Positions 1 to 8,296 of a stretch of 29,548 nucleotides of DNA are shown here, one piece after another. A model generated the notes under the pieces. That model saw only the letters and a program-made list of their open reading frames with translations, ran no database searches and was not told the origin of the DNA. The position numbers were made by a program, and so were the translations under genes. The stretch comes from Cryomorphaceae bacterium (GTDB taxonomy: Bacteria > Bacteroidota > Bacteroidia > Flavobacteriales > BACL11), in contig CATEYX010000070.1 in NCBI GenBank assembly GCA_949511925.1, forward strand, positions 1-29,548. Reading direction: 5' to 3'. Numbering within the stretch: the stretch's first letter is position 1; the number at the start of each line of letters is the position of its first letter.

Positions 1-1212
1 GATGAAACTATTGTTGAGATAGCTACTGATAAAGTAGATTCAGAAGTCCCTTCAACTCATGAAGGGAAATTAGTAGAAAAATTATTTGAAGCGGATGATG
101 TTGTACAAGTTGGTGAACCTTTTGCTATATTAGAAACTGAAGACGGAGATGATACTCCTGTAGCAACAGAAACTGCAGCACCTAGTGCAACTATAATAGT
201 TGAGCAGGCAGTAACTACAACTACCGAAAACAGTCCAAAAACTATAACGAATGATGGTGACAGATTCTACTCTCCATTAGTAAGAAGTATGGCTTCTGAA
301 GAAGGAATAGAAATGACTGAATTAGAAACTGTTCCTGGAAATGGTAAAGATGGTAGAGTTACTAAATCGGACATGGTTGCTTACTTAAAAACTAGAGGAG
401 TAGCACCTTCTGCAGCTCCAGCTAAAACTGAAACTAAAAAAGCTGCACCAACACCTAAGGCAGCTGCACCTTCATATACTCCAGTAAACATCCCAAATAC
501 GGGTGGTACTGAGATTGTAGAAATGGACAGAATGAGAAAGTTAATTTCTGCTCATATGACTATGTCAAAACAAACTTCAGCACATATTACTTCTTTTGTT
601 GAGGCAGATATGACAAATATTGTAAACTGGAGAAACTCAGTAAAAGCTGACTTTAAAAAGAGAGAAGGACAGAACATCACCTTTACTCCTATTATAATTG
701 AAGCAATGGCGAAAGCAGTTAAAGATTTCCCAATGATTAATGTTTCAGTAGACGGAACAAGCATTCATATTCATAAAAATGTAAATATCGGTATGGCTGC
801 TGCTTTACCTGATGGAAACCTTATTGTTCCTGTTATTAAAGAAACACAAAATAAAAACTTAGTAGGAATTACTAAAGCAGTAAATGATTTAGCGGTAAGA
901 GCTAGAGGAGGGAAATTAAAGCCGGACGATATTCAAGGTGGGACTATCACAATGACTAATGTGGGTACTTTTGGAAATTTAATGGGAACTCCTATTATTA
1001 ACCAACCTCAAGTAGCAATTTTAGCTTGTGGTATCATCAAAAAGAAACCAGTTGTATTAGAAACTGCTGAAGGAGATGTTATTGCAATTCGTCACATGAT
1101 GTTCTTATCTTTATCATACGACCATAGAGTTGTTGATGGAGCTTTAGGAGGTCAGTTTGTGAGAAGAGTTGCTGATTACTTAGAACAGTTTGATACAAAT
1201 ACAATTGTTTAA
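1..1212 (+). CDS. Dihydrolipoamide acyltransferase (E2) of a 2-oxo acid dehydrogenase complex, 5'-truncated
   Basis: The frame is open from the first base, so the gene begins upstream and 403 residues are visible. An internal ATG at 289 is not the start. Three E2 modules appear in order. First is the end of a lipoyl domain with the motif ATDKVDSEV, whose lipoyl lysine is visible residue 11. After an Ala/Thr-rich linker comes a peripheral-subunit-binding domain (about residues 89-128, beginning FYSPLVRSMA). After a second Ala/Pro/Lys-rich linker comes the acyltransferase core (about 175-403) with the active-site motif DHRVVDG (H375, D379). The enzyme moves an acyl group from lipoyl-lysine to CoA in the cytoplasm. 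The ATDKVDSEVPS lipoyl motif and the DHRVVDGALGGQF motif resemble branched-chain 2-oxo acid (BCKDH-type) E2s of Flavobacteriia more than SucB, but the substrate is an inference. A strong terminator follows, so this is the end of its transcript. Confidence 0.93.
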   Translation, partial: DETIVEIATDKVDSEVPSTHEGKLVEKLFEADDVVQVGEPFAILETEDGDDTPVATETAAPSATIIVEQAVTTTTENSPKTITNDGDRFYSPLVRSMASEEGIEMTELETVPGNGKDGRVTKSDMVAYLKTRGVAPSAAPAKTETKKAAPTPKAAAPSYTPVNIPNTGGTEIVEMDRMRKLISAHMTMSKQTSAHITSFVEADMTNIVNWRNSVKADFKKREGQNITFTPIIIEAMAKAVKDFPMINVSVDGTSIHIHKNVNIGMAAALPDGNLIVPVIKETQNKNLVGITKAVNDLAVRARGGKLKPDDIQGGTITMTNVGTFGNLMGTPIINQPQVAILACGIIKKKPVVLETAEGDVIAIRHMMFLSLSYDHRVVDGALGGQFVRRVADYLEQFDTNTIV

Positions 1213-1229
1213 CTATAACTAACAATATC

Positions 1230-1260
1230 AAAAGCCTCAAGTTTTCTTGAGGCTTTTTTT
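1230..1260 (+). terminator. Intrinsic terminator after the E2 gene
   Basis: An 11-12 bp perfect stem (1230/1231-1241 pairing with 1246-1256/1257) with a TTTT loop contains the GC-rich core GCCTCAAG/CTTGAGGC. It runs directly into a T-tract ending at 1260. It lies 18 nt after the E2 stop codon. Confidence 0.92.
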
Positions 1261-1273
1261 ATACATTTACATT

Positions 1274-2059
1274 ATGAATTTAAAGCTAGAAAAACCTATT
1301 GTATTCTTTGATTTGGAAACAACAGGAGTACAAGTTGCTAAAGATAGAATTGTAGAGATATCTATCTTAAAAGTTTTCCCAAATGGAAATAAAGAAAGCA
1401 AAACTTGGTTGGTAAATCCTACTATCCCTATTCCTGAAATAACAACAGCTATACATGGTATATCAGATGAAAAAATAGCAAACGAACCTACTTTTGATCA
1501 ATTGGCTGTGGAAATATCTGAACTAATTCACAATTGTGATTTAGCAGGATTCAATTCTAATAAATTTGATATTCCTTTACTAGCTGAAGAATTTTTGAGA
1601 GTAGGAATTGATTTTTGTATGGAAAATAGAAAAGCGGTAGATATTCAAAATATATTCCATAAACTAGAACAAAGAACACTAGTAGCTGCTTATAAATTTT
1701 ATTGCAATAAAGACTTAACAAATGCTCACTCAGCTGAAGCTGACACTACAGCAACATTTGAGGTGTTATTGGCTCAATTGGAAAAATATGATGAACTAGA
1801 AAATGATATTAACTTCCTTTCCGAATTTTCGCAAAGAGGTGGCAAATTTGCTGATATGGCAGGTTTCGTTCGCTTTAATGATAAAGAGGAAGAAGTACTA
1901 AGTTTTGGGAAATACCGTGATGTAACTTTAGCACAGATTTGGAAAGATAACCCTGGATATTTCTCTTGGATTAATCAAGCAGATTTCCCATTATACACCA
2001 AAAATGTAATGAAGAACTTTGCAACAAAAATGAAATTACAAAAAAAGTTTAATTCTTAG
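1274..2059 (+). CDS. DEDDh-family 3'-5' exonuclease with ExoX-like C-terminal domain
   Basis: The protein has 261 residues from ATG 1274. An in-frame TTG at 1247 lies inside the preceding terminator hairpin and is rejected as a start. The N-terminal domain is a DnaQ-like exonuclease. It shows ExoI FFDLETTG (D13, E15), the IHGISDE segment, ExoII around FNSNKFD (D99) and ExoIII HSAEADT (H152, D157), giving the DEDDh two-metal site. The C-terminal part (about 205-250; SFGKYRD, PGYFSWI, DFPLYTK) matches the small domain found after this exonuclease in Bacteroidota (DUF3820/ExoX C-terminal type). The family removes nucleotides from 3' ends in proofreading or repair. It is too short, and lacks the context, to be called the replicative epsilon subunit. 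A FAH-family gene starts 2 nt downstream, so the two are probably co-transcribed. Confidence 0.88.
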   Translation: MNLKLEKPIVFFDLETTGVQVAKDRIVEISILKVFPNGNKESKTWLVNPTIPIPEITTAIHGISDEKIANEPTFDQLAVEISELIHNCDLAGFNSNKFDIPLLAEEFLRVGIDFCMENRKAVDIQNIFHKLEQRTLVAAYKFYCNKDLTNAHSAEADTTATFEVLLAQLEKYDELENDINFLSEFSQRGGKFADMAGFVRFNDKEEEVLSFGKYRDVTLAQIWKDNPGYFSWINQADFPLYTKNVMKNFATKMKLQKKFNS

Positions 2060-2061
2060 AA

Positions 2062-2673
2062 ATGAAAATAATTTGCATTGGACGTAATTATATAAATCAT
2101 GCTAAGGAATTAGGTAATACTATCCCCAGCGATCCATTATTTTTTCTAAAGCCTAATACAGCAATACAGCCAAAAGGACATCCATTTTTTATTCCTTTTT
2201 TCTCAAATGACATTCACTATGAAGTAGAGTTGGTTATAAAAATAAGTAAAGCCGGAAAACATATTGAAGAGCGTTTCGCTCACAACTATTATTCTCAAAT
2301 TGGTTTAGGAATTGATTTTACAGCAAGAGATATTCAACAAGAATGTAAAGAGAAGGGGTTGCCTTGGGAAAAAGCAAAAGGCTTTGATGGTTCAGCCCAA
2401 ATTAGCAGAACATTTATAGAAAAATCAAGTTTAGATTTAGATAACATCACCTTCAGTTTGGAGAAAAATTCAGAGCAAGTACAAATAGGAAACAGTAAAG
2501 ATATGTGCTTTAACTTTGATGCTATTATTGCATATATATCAAAATTCTATACACTAAAAATTGGAGATTTAATTTATACAGGGACACCTGAAGGAGTTGG
2601 CCCTGTAAAAGCTGGGGATAAATTAAAAGGATTTATTGGAGAACAAGAAATGTTTAAGGTTTTAGTAAAATAA
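2062..2673 (+). CDS. Fumarylacetoacetate hydrolase (FAH) family protein, FAHD1/YcgM-like acylpyruvase
   Basis: This 203-residue protein is a minimal FAH-fold enzyme. It begins with the FAHD1/YcgM signature CIGRNYINHAKELGN and has FFLKP. The metal ligands EVE (E54, E56) and the D of GIDFTARD (D85) are present, followed by KAKGFDGSA and the C-terminal GDLIYTGTPEGVG. Members cleave C-C bonds of acylpyruvates or decarboxylate oxaloacetate with Mg2+ or Mn2+. The exact substrate cannot be read from sequence. It starts 2 nt after the exonuclease stop. Its stop is only 1 nt from the stop of the convergent peptide deformylase gene, leaving no room for a terminator between them. Confidence 0.88.
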   Translation: MKIICIGRNYINHAKELGNTIPSDPLFFLKPNTAIQPKGHPFFIPFFSNDIHYEVELVIKISKAGKHIEERFAHNYYSQIGLGIDFTARDIQQECKEKGLPWEKAKGFDGSAQISRTFIEKSSLDLDNITFSLEKNSEQVQIGNSKDMCFNFDAIIAYISKFYTLKIGDLIYTGTPEGVGPVKAGDKLKGFIGEQEMFKVLVK

Positions 2674-2674
2674 A

Positions 2675-3235
2675 TTACCTAGCAAATCGCATTTTATAAG
2701 TAGCATTAACTTTTCCTTTACTTATATCCATTAGCTTTCCTTTTATCATTCTTTTACGCAAAGCTGTCAATTTATCTATAAAAAGAATTCCATTAATATG
2801 ATCGTATTCATGCTGAATAACACGAGCGGTTAAGCCATCATAAGTTTCAGTATGCGTCTTAAAATTCTCATCCATATATTCAATCGTAATAATTGATTTT
2901 CTACTTACATCTTCCCTTAAATCAGGTATAGATAAACAACCCTCATTAAATTCCCACTCCTCACCTGATTCTTCAATAATCCTAGGGTTAATAAATGCTT
3001 GTTTAACAATCACTTCATTTATCTCATCTTCATCTTCAAAAAAAGGAGTAGTATCAATTAAAAATAAACGAATTCCTTTATTAACCTGAGGTGCAGCCAA
3101 ACCTACTCCGTTAGCTTCATACATAGTTTCCCACATATTAGCAAGAATAGTTTCAAATTCAGGATGATCTGGAGATATATCAGAACACTTCTTTCTTAAA
3201 ATTGGTGATCCAAAAGCAACTATTGGTAATATCAT
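2675..3235 (-). CDS. def: Peptide deformylase
   Basis: The protein has 186 residues. It removes the N-terminal formyl group from nascent proteins. All three deformylase motifs are present: GVGLAAPQ (43-50), EGCLSIP (98-104, metal ligand C100) and HEYDH (142-146, metal ligands H142 and H146 with catalytic E143). The length fits the family. Its ATG overlaps the moxR stop by one base (TAATG), a typical translational-coupling junction, so it is the last gene of the long minus-strand run that begins at guaB. No methionyl-tRNA formyltransferase gene is next to it. Confidence 0.96.
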   Translation of the reverse strand: MILPIVAFGSPILRKKCSDISPDHPEFETILANMWETMYEANGVGLAAPQVNKGIRLFLIDTTPFFEDEDEINEVIVKQAFINPRIIEESGEEWEFNEGCLSIPDLREDVSRKSIITIEYMDENFKTHTETYDGLTARVIQHEYDHINGILFIDKLTALRKRMIKGKLMDISKGKVNATYKMRFAR

Positions 3236-4191
3236 TATAGAATTGATTCGATAATTTGATCAACACTCATTCCCTCAGCTTCTGCTTTGTAATTCATTAC
3301 AATTCTATGTCGTAAAATTGGTTTAGCAACTGCTTTTACATCTTCAATATCAGGAGCATACTTTCCATTTATTGCAGCATGACACTTAGCAGCCATAAGC
3401 ATAAACTGAGATGCTCTCGGTCCTGCTCCCCATTCAATATATTGTTTTACTACTTCGGCAGCCTTGTCTGAGTTTGGTCTAGTTTTAGCTACTAAACTAA
3501 CAGCATATTGTAATACATTATCGGTTACAGGTAATTTTGTAATCACCTCTTGACATTCCATTATTTGTTCAGATGACATAATGGTATTTAAAGTAATCTC
3601 ATTTTTAACGGTAGTCTGTTTTACAATTTGAAGTTCCTCTTCATAAGTAGGATAATCTAAAATCACATTAAACATAAACCTATCTAACTGTGCTTCAGGT
3701 AAAGGATAAGTTCCTTCCTGTTCAATAGGGTTTTGTGTTGCCAAAACAAAGAAAGGTTTATCCAATTCGTATCGAGTACCTGCATTAGTTACTGATCGTT
3801 CCTGCATAGCTTCCAATAAAGCCGATTGTGTTTTAGGAGGCGTACGATTTATCTCATCAGCCAGAATAATATTTGCAAATAAAGGTCCTTTTACAAATTT
3901 AAAATTTCTGTTTTCATCAAGTATTTCAGCTCCAACAATATCAGAAGGCATTAAGTCAGGCGTAAACTGAATACGGTTAAAATTAAGCCCTAAAGAATCA
4001 GAGATAGTTTGCACCAATAGAGTCTTTGCCAAACCAGGAACACCTACCAAAAGACAATGTCCATTACAAAAAATAGAGATTAATACTTGCTGAACTACAG
4101 CATCCTGTCCTACTATTACTTTTGCTATTTCATTTTTAAATTCATTGTATTTAACAACAAAATCATCTATAGCTTTAACTTCATTACTCAT
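3235..4191 (-). CDS. MoxR-family AAA+ ATPase
   Basis: The protein has 318 residues from ATG 4191. An in-frame upstream extension to 4221 would overlap the surA-like gene, and a GGAG 8 nt before 4191 supports the chosen start. Walker A is GVPGLAKT (about 50-57), Walker B is ILADE (109-113), and sensor/arginine regions follow (ATQNPIEQEGTYPLPEAQLDRF; C-terminal GAGPRASQ). MoxR ATPases are chaperone-like and usually work with DUF58 and VWA-domain partners (BatA type) on metal-cofactor or envelope proteins. No such partner lies here. Instead the gene sits 1 nt after the surA-like gene and overlaps def by one base, which suggests co-expression with envelope-folding factors. The family call is secure; the client is unknown. 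Confidence 0.93.
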   Translation of the reverse strand: MSNEVKAIDDFVVKYNEFKNEIAKVIVGQDAVVQQVLISIFCNGHCLLVGVPGLAKTLLVQTISDSLGLNFNRIQFTPDLMPSDIVGAEILDENRNFKFVKGPLFANIILADEINRTPPKTQSALLEAMQERSVTNAGTRYELDKPFFVLATQNPIEQEGTYPLPEAQLDRFMFNVILDYPTYEEELQIVKQTTVKNEITLNTIMSSEQIMECQEVITKLPVTDNVLQYAVSLVAKTRPNSDKAAEVVKQYIEWGAGPRASQFMLMAAKCHAAINGKYAPDIEDVKAVAKPILRHRIVMNYKAEAEGMSVDQIIESIL

Positions 4192-4192
4192 A

Positions 4193-5518
4193 TTATTTAC
4201 TCCATTTATTTGACAATTCACATTTAGTTAACTCGTCAGATAACTTTATGTAAGTTTTAGCAATTGTTTTACTCGTCCATTTCTCAAGCGTTACCTGTTT
4301 CTTAGCATTGATTGAATATTCTTTAATTTTTGCAAAGTCATCAACCAAATTTGCTTTATGCTGCTCAGTTCGTTTGTTTAACCTTAAAATACGGTAGGCT
4401 TTATTTTCGTCCTGCATTTGAATAACAGCAGGAGAAGAAACCTGAGTTTCTTTTAACTTTTCAACTACTAAACGCAAAGCAGGAGCCATATCTTCAAGCG
4501 TGTGTGAAGTAGACATAGTATTTGGGTTTAACAACAAACCTCCATTACTCTTATTTTCATCATCAGAATATTTACTTACAGCTTGGTCAAAAGTGATTAT
4601 TTCTTCATTTATTTCTTTTGCAATGCTATCCATTTTAAGCTTTGCAGCATATAAAGCCGTAGCCGTTACTTTATTCTTAATAAGGATATGCCTTACATTA
4701 ATTTGTTCACCTCTCCTTTCAATTAACTGTACAATATGGTATCCGAATTGGGATTCTACTACCTTTGAAATCTCACCTTCTTTTAAACGGAAAGCAGCTC
4801 TTTCAAACTCAGGAACTAAATCTCCTCTATTTACAAAACCAAGCTCTCCTCCTTTAATAGCTGAACCAGGATCATCAGAGTACAAGGCAGCCAACATTTT
4901 AAAATCTTCTCCTTTATAAACTCTATCTCTAAAATTATTTAGTTTCTCTCTGATTTTATCTTTCTGCTTATCTGTAATCTCTGGTTTAATCACAATCTGA
5001 GCTACTTCAACTTGAGTTGGCATAGTTGGGATTTCAGCATCTGAAAGTAAGGCATAAGATTCCTTTACTTCTGCAGGAGTCACCTTTAATGATGAAGTAA
5101 GTTTAGTTTGCATTTTTTGTGCCATAAACTGATCTTTAATTACTTTTCCAAGTTCAAGCTTAATATTTGCTTTTGATTTTCCAAAATAATCTTCTACCTT
5201 CTGGACAGAACCTAATTGACTTTCAAAATAGGATAGCCTTTTACTAACTTCATCTTCAACCTCATCATTTGAAACAACTAAACTATCCAGTTTTGCTTGG
5301 TTAACTAATAACTTCTGAAACAATAAATCTTCTACAATTTGACATCTAATCTTAATTGACTTAATGTTTCCTTGAGATAAATACTGTAAGTACTGAGATT
5401 CAATTTCTGATGTAAGAATAATCTCATCACCAAGTACTGCCTCAATTTTATCAATTGATTGGGCTGATAGACTAAAGCTTGTTAAGGCTAGTAATAGAAA
5501 ATAATATATTTTATTCAT
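4193..5518 (-). CDS. SurA-like periplasmic peptidyl-prolyl cis-trans isomerase
   Basis: The protein has 441 residues with a Sec signal peptide cleaved near SLSAQ (about residue 20). Residues about 22-160 form a SurA N-terminal-like helical chaperone region. The first parvulin domain (about 170-268) has the usual landmarks: KGGELGFVNRGDLVPEFE, then FGYHIVQL and an ER. The second (from about 273, NVRHILI) keeps the start of the fold but has a poorer C-terminal end, with no GYHI and a variant NGG loop, so it may be non-catalytic. The expected role is folding and escort of outer-membrane proteins in the periplasm. It overlaps the upstream lipoprotein gene by one base (TAATG), and moxR starts 1 nt after its stop. 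The symbol surA is a reasonable guess, but the domain layout differs from the E. coli protein, so it is left blank. Confidence 0.88.
   Translation of the reverse strand: MNKIYYFLLLALTSFSLSAQSIDKIEAVLGDEIILTSEIESQYLQYLSQGNIKSIKIRCQIVEDLLFQKLLVNQAKLDSLVVSNDEVEDEVSKRLSYFESQLGSVQKVEDYFGKSKANIKLELGKVIKDQFMAQKMQTKLTSSLKVTPAEVKESYALLSDAEIPTMPTQVEVAQIVIKPEITDKQKDKIREKLNNFRDRVYKGEDFKMLAALYSDDPGSAIKGGELGFVNRGDLVPEFERAAFRLKEGEISKVVESQFGYHIVQLIERRGEQINVRHILIKNKVTATALYAAKLKMDSIAKEINEEIITFDQAVSKYSDDENKSNGGLLLNPNTMSTSHTLEDMAPALRLVVEKLKETQVSSPAVIQMQDENKAYRILRLNKRTEQHKANLVDDFAKIKEYSINAKKQVTLEKWTSKTIAKTYIKLSDELTKCELSNKWSK
4200..4203 (-). promoter_or_regulatory. Ribosome-binding site of moxR (start-deciding)
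   Basis: On the minus strand GGAG lies 8 nt before ATG 4191, within the last codons of the surA-like gene. Such a clear Shine-Dalgarno sequence is uncommon in this window and fixes the moxR start at 4191 rather than 4221. Confidence 0.6.
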
Positions 5519-6354
5519 TAGTATATTTTAATTTTTTTCAAAGCTAAAGCATTCTGATATAACTCATCCTCAAGTTGCTTTAAATATTGTATTTTATTTT
5601 TATTTAGTAAAACATTACGAATTTTTTCGCGTTCCAAGGCTAACGGACTAATACTTCCTTTTATTTGATAATTCTTAATGTAAATGTAATGACGGTATTG
5701 CTGATCTTCAAACCAAACCCCTTTTGTGTTCTCTAAAAAGTATTCTTCCTCAGTAATAAATTTAGGTAACTTATTATTAATGCTTGAAAAATACTGCCAG
5801 CTACTATCAGCTAGATTATACTCCTTGGCAAACTGATGACAATAATCTGTTAGGCTTACAATATCATCTGGCTTATTAGATTTATACCATTTTTTTAAGT
5901 TTTTAGATTTCGGAGCTGATTTATCCACAACAATATACCTGCCCATAAATATATTTTTAACTAACTTGAACTCTTCACGATACTGATAATAATAATCAGA
6001 TATCTCCTTTCGGGTAATACTTGTATCAAAATTTTGATTAATCAATTCTTGCTGATACGCATATATTAAAAGAGAGGAACGATACTCAGCAATCTGTGCT
6101 TCATAGTTTAACAGATCGCTACTTAAATTTATTTCAGCATGATAAATCATCAATTGCTTTTTAATCCAAAGGTTCATGTAACGCTCAATAAAAAAAGTAC
6201 TATCTTCAGTTGCTTTAGGCATTTCTTTAAAAACTTCTGAAAGCAATAAATCTTTTTCGTTTACACTAGCAATAATTTGTTTATCATCACTATTAAAACA
6301 AGAAACAGTAAACGTTAGAAATGCTAATATTAAAAATGCTTGCTGTTTATTCAT
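5518..6354 (-). CDS. Lipoprotein, SurA/PpiC-associated, without a parvulin domain
   Basis: The protein has 278 residues. A lipoprotein signal peptide ends in TVSC (lipidated C19), with SDD after it. The remainder is charged and helical, with segments such as SSLLIYAYQQELI and TRKEISDYYYQYREEF. These resemble the helical chaperone part of SurA/PpiC proteins. I see no parvulin signature (no GG loop, no GYHI). It lies between two parvulin-type isomerase genes, abutting one (TAA directly followed by ATG) and overlapping the other by one base. The three products probably work together in the envelope, as a chaperone-only or scaffolding subunit. That role is an inference from context; no enzymatic function is assigned. 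Confidence 0.75.
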   Translation of the reverse strand: MNKQQAFLILAFLTFTVSCFNSDDKQIIASVNEKDLLLSEVFKEMPKATEDSTFFIERYMNLWIKKQLMIYHAEINLSSDLLNYEAQIAEYRSSLLIYAYQQELINQNFDTSITRKEISDYYYQYREEFKLVKNIFMGRYIVVDKSAPKSKNLKKWYKSNKPDDIVSLTDYCHQFAKEYNLADSSWQYFSSINNKLPKFITEEEYFLENTKGVWFEDQQYRHYIYIKNYQIKGSISPLALEREKIRNVLLNKNKIQYLKQLEDELYQNALALKKIKIY

Positions 6355-8280
6355 TTACTGCTTAATAAGTGTGTAAAGCACTTTTTTATTAACACTTACA
6401 TTGTATTTTTCTTGTAATGAAGCAATCCATTCTACCTCCAAAGTATTTTGATAATCCGAAATTACTTTCCCTCTTGTTTCATCCAATTCCTTTAATCCTG
6501 ATTCTAGTACTTCATGAATATCAACAATAATATAGCTTCCATCCTTAGTTTTAATATCTCCTGCAATACCTAATTTCCAATCTACAGCATCAACATATTC
6601 GTTTTCTCCTTTTACAAATTTCTTAGTATTTATTTGTAAACTCAAAGGCGCATCAGTATTTGTTTCAGTTAATATTTCAGCATCAGTAACATTTCCTCTA
6701 CGCTTCTTGTATATTGCTCTTTTTACACTAACAGCAGTTGCTAAATCAATACAGCTATAAACAGTAGCATCTACTCTGTTTTCCCATGCATAATTACTGT
6801 TATTGGCTGTGAAGAATTTTTGTAAACCAACAGTATCCTCAACTGCCTTAGTCCATACTTTAGTATTTGTTAAATCAAAAAGTAAAATTCCCTCACGATA
6901 TTCTTGTAATAATGCTTTATACTCTGGATACTTTGTTTCTAATTGACTTTCCTCATACGCTAACAATTCCTGATTTACAAAAGCTGTATACATAGCATCA
7001 ATATCACTACCAACCGTTTGATTAAGTAAAATATAATTAACAAATGAGCTTACTATAATTGTTTGTCCGTTAATAGTAAATAGCTTAGCATTATTTATTG
7101 ATGAAGAACTAAAGGTTCCTCTAGCTATAGTATTGGCTGCCTTCATACGAAAAGCAGAATAAACTTTTGGATTATTCCTAACTTTATACGCTTTATGCAA
7201 TTTAGCAAATAAAGCTTGCTTACTTAACTCACCTCTTGAATCACTTTCAATTTTTCTTTTTAATTCTACTTTTATATCTTCAAATTTTGGAATTCCTTTT
7301 CTTTCTAATAAAGTAATAATGTGCCAGCCATATTCTGTACGGAATGGAACAGATACATCTCCTATTTCTTTTAATCCAAAGGCAACAGATTCAAATTCTG
7401 GCACCATTTTCCCAACACCAAAAGCAGGAAGACTTCCTCCTTTTACAGCAGTCGACCTATCTTCTGAAAAGCGCTCTGCTAAATCAGAAAACTTCTCACC
7501 ATTCTTAAGCAATTCTGAAACTTTATCAATTTTATCTTTTGCTTCATTTAATTTTTTATCATCAGAGCCTTGCCCTGATTTGAACATAATATGAGCGACC
7601 TTAACATCTCCTACCGCTGTACGTTTGTCAGTAACCTTAATAATATGATAACCATATTTAGTTTTAACAGGCATTGAAATTTCACCAACCTCAGTGCTGT
7701 AAGCTGCAGATTCAAAATCATAAACCATCATAAAAGCAGTGAAATAACTTAAATTCCCATCATTAGTTAAAGCTGATTTGTCAGCTGAATTCTTTTTTGC
7801 AGCGGCTGCAAAAGAAATTGTATTAGCAAGAACTGATGAACGAATAGCTAAGACTTTATCATAAGCTTCCTTTTTTTGCTGTACAGTTGCCTTTTCATCA
7901 ACTGCAATTAAAATATGACTTGCTTTTATATCTTGTTTCATTCTATCATACGCCTCAGTAAGCATATTATCATCAAACTCCTTATTTTTCAAATAGGGTT
8001 TAGCTAATTGTGTTCTATACCCATCTAGTTCACTTACAAAAGCTGCAATTGTATCTAATCCTAACTCATCAGCTTCTTTAACTTTTAACTTAAAATTAAC
8101 AAATAACTGCATGTACTCGTCTAAGTACTCTTTTGTTAATTCAATATTATTATTGTTTTTATAAAAAACATTATTAAATTCCTCTAATGATATATTCTGA
8201 CTATCAATAGTTAGCACATCCTGAGCTGAAATTACTAGAGCAAAAGCTCCACACAAAATACTTAATCCGATTTTTTTCAT
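6355..8280 (-). CDS. Large periplasmic parvulin-type peptidyl-prolyl isomerase with two rotamase domains
   Basis: The protein has 641 residues with a signal peptide ending near VISAQ (about 20). Residues 22-115 form a helical N-terminal chaperone-like part. Two tandem parvulin domains follow: about 118-218 (KASHILI ... KYGYHIIKV) and about 226-328 (VAHIMF ... KGGSLPAFGVGKMVPEFE ... EYGWHIITLLERKG). The last 310 residues have no motif I recognise. They include a second region that looks like an isomerase-associated helical segment (YREGILLFDLTNTKVW, a pattern seen in PpiD/SurA-type proteins). It likely catalyses proline isomerisation or acts as a chaperone for exported proteins. The gene starts 16 nt after guaB and abuts the lipoprotein gene downstream. 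Confidence 0.9.
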   Translation of the reverse strand: MKKIGLSILCGAFALVISAQDVLTIDSQNISLEEFNNVFYKNNNNIELTKEYLDEYMQLFVNFKLKVKEADELGLDTIAAFVSELDGYRTQLAKPYLKNKEFDDNMLTEAYDRMKQDIKASHILIAVDEKATVQQKKEAYDKVLAIRSSVLANTISFAAAAKKNSADKSALTNDGNLSYFTAFMMVYDFESAAYSTEVGEISMPVKTKYGYHIIKVTDKRTAVGDVKVAHIMFKSGQGSDDKKLNEAKDKIDKVSELLKNGEKFSDLAERFSEDRSTAVKGGSLPAFGVGKMVPEFESVAFGLKEIGDVSVPFRTEYGWHIITLLERKGIPKFEDIKVELKRKIESDSRGELSKQALFAKLHKAYKVRNNPKVYSAFRMKAANTIARGTFSSSSINNAKLFTINGQTIIVSSFVNYILLNQTVGSDIDAMYTAFVNQELLAYEESQLETKYPEYKALLQEYREGILLFDLTNTKVWTKAVEDTVGLQKFFTANNSNYAWENRVDATVYSCIDLATAVSVKRAIYKKRRGNVTDAEILTETNTDAPLSLQINTKKFVKGENEYVDAVDWKLGIAGDIKTKDGSYIIVDIHEVLESGLKELDETRGKVISDYQNTLEVEWIASLQEKYNVSVNKKVLYTLIKQ

Positions 8281-8296
8281 CTTATTTTTTAAAATT

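Noticed and set aside
289..1212. E2 gene starting at ATG 289
   Set aside because: The same frame is open from base 1 and encodes the lipoyl domain, so this ATG is internal.
1247..1273. TTG start extending the exonuclease upstream
   Set aside because: It lies inside the 3' arm of the terminator hairpin; ATG 1274 gives the normal N-terminus.
4192..4221. Upstream extension of moxR to 4221
   Set aside because: It overlaps the surA-like coding end, while a GGAG sits 8 nt before ATG 4191.
4500..4919. Plus-strand open frame of 139 codons
   Set aside because: Antisense to the surA-like gene, with no domain, no context and a composition that mirrors the real gene.
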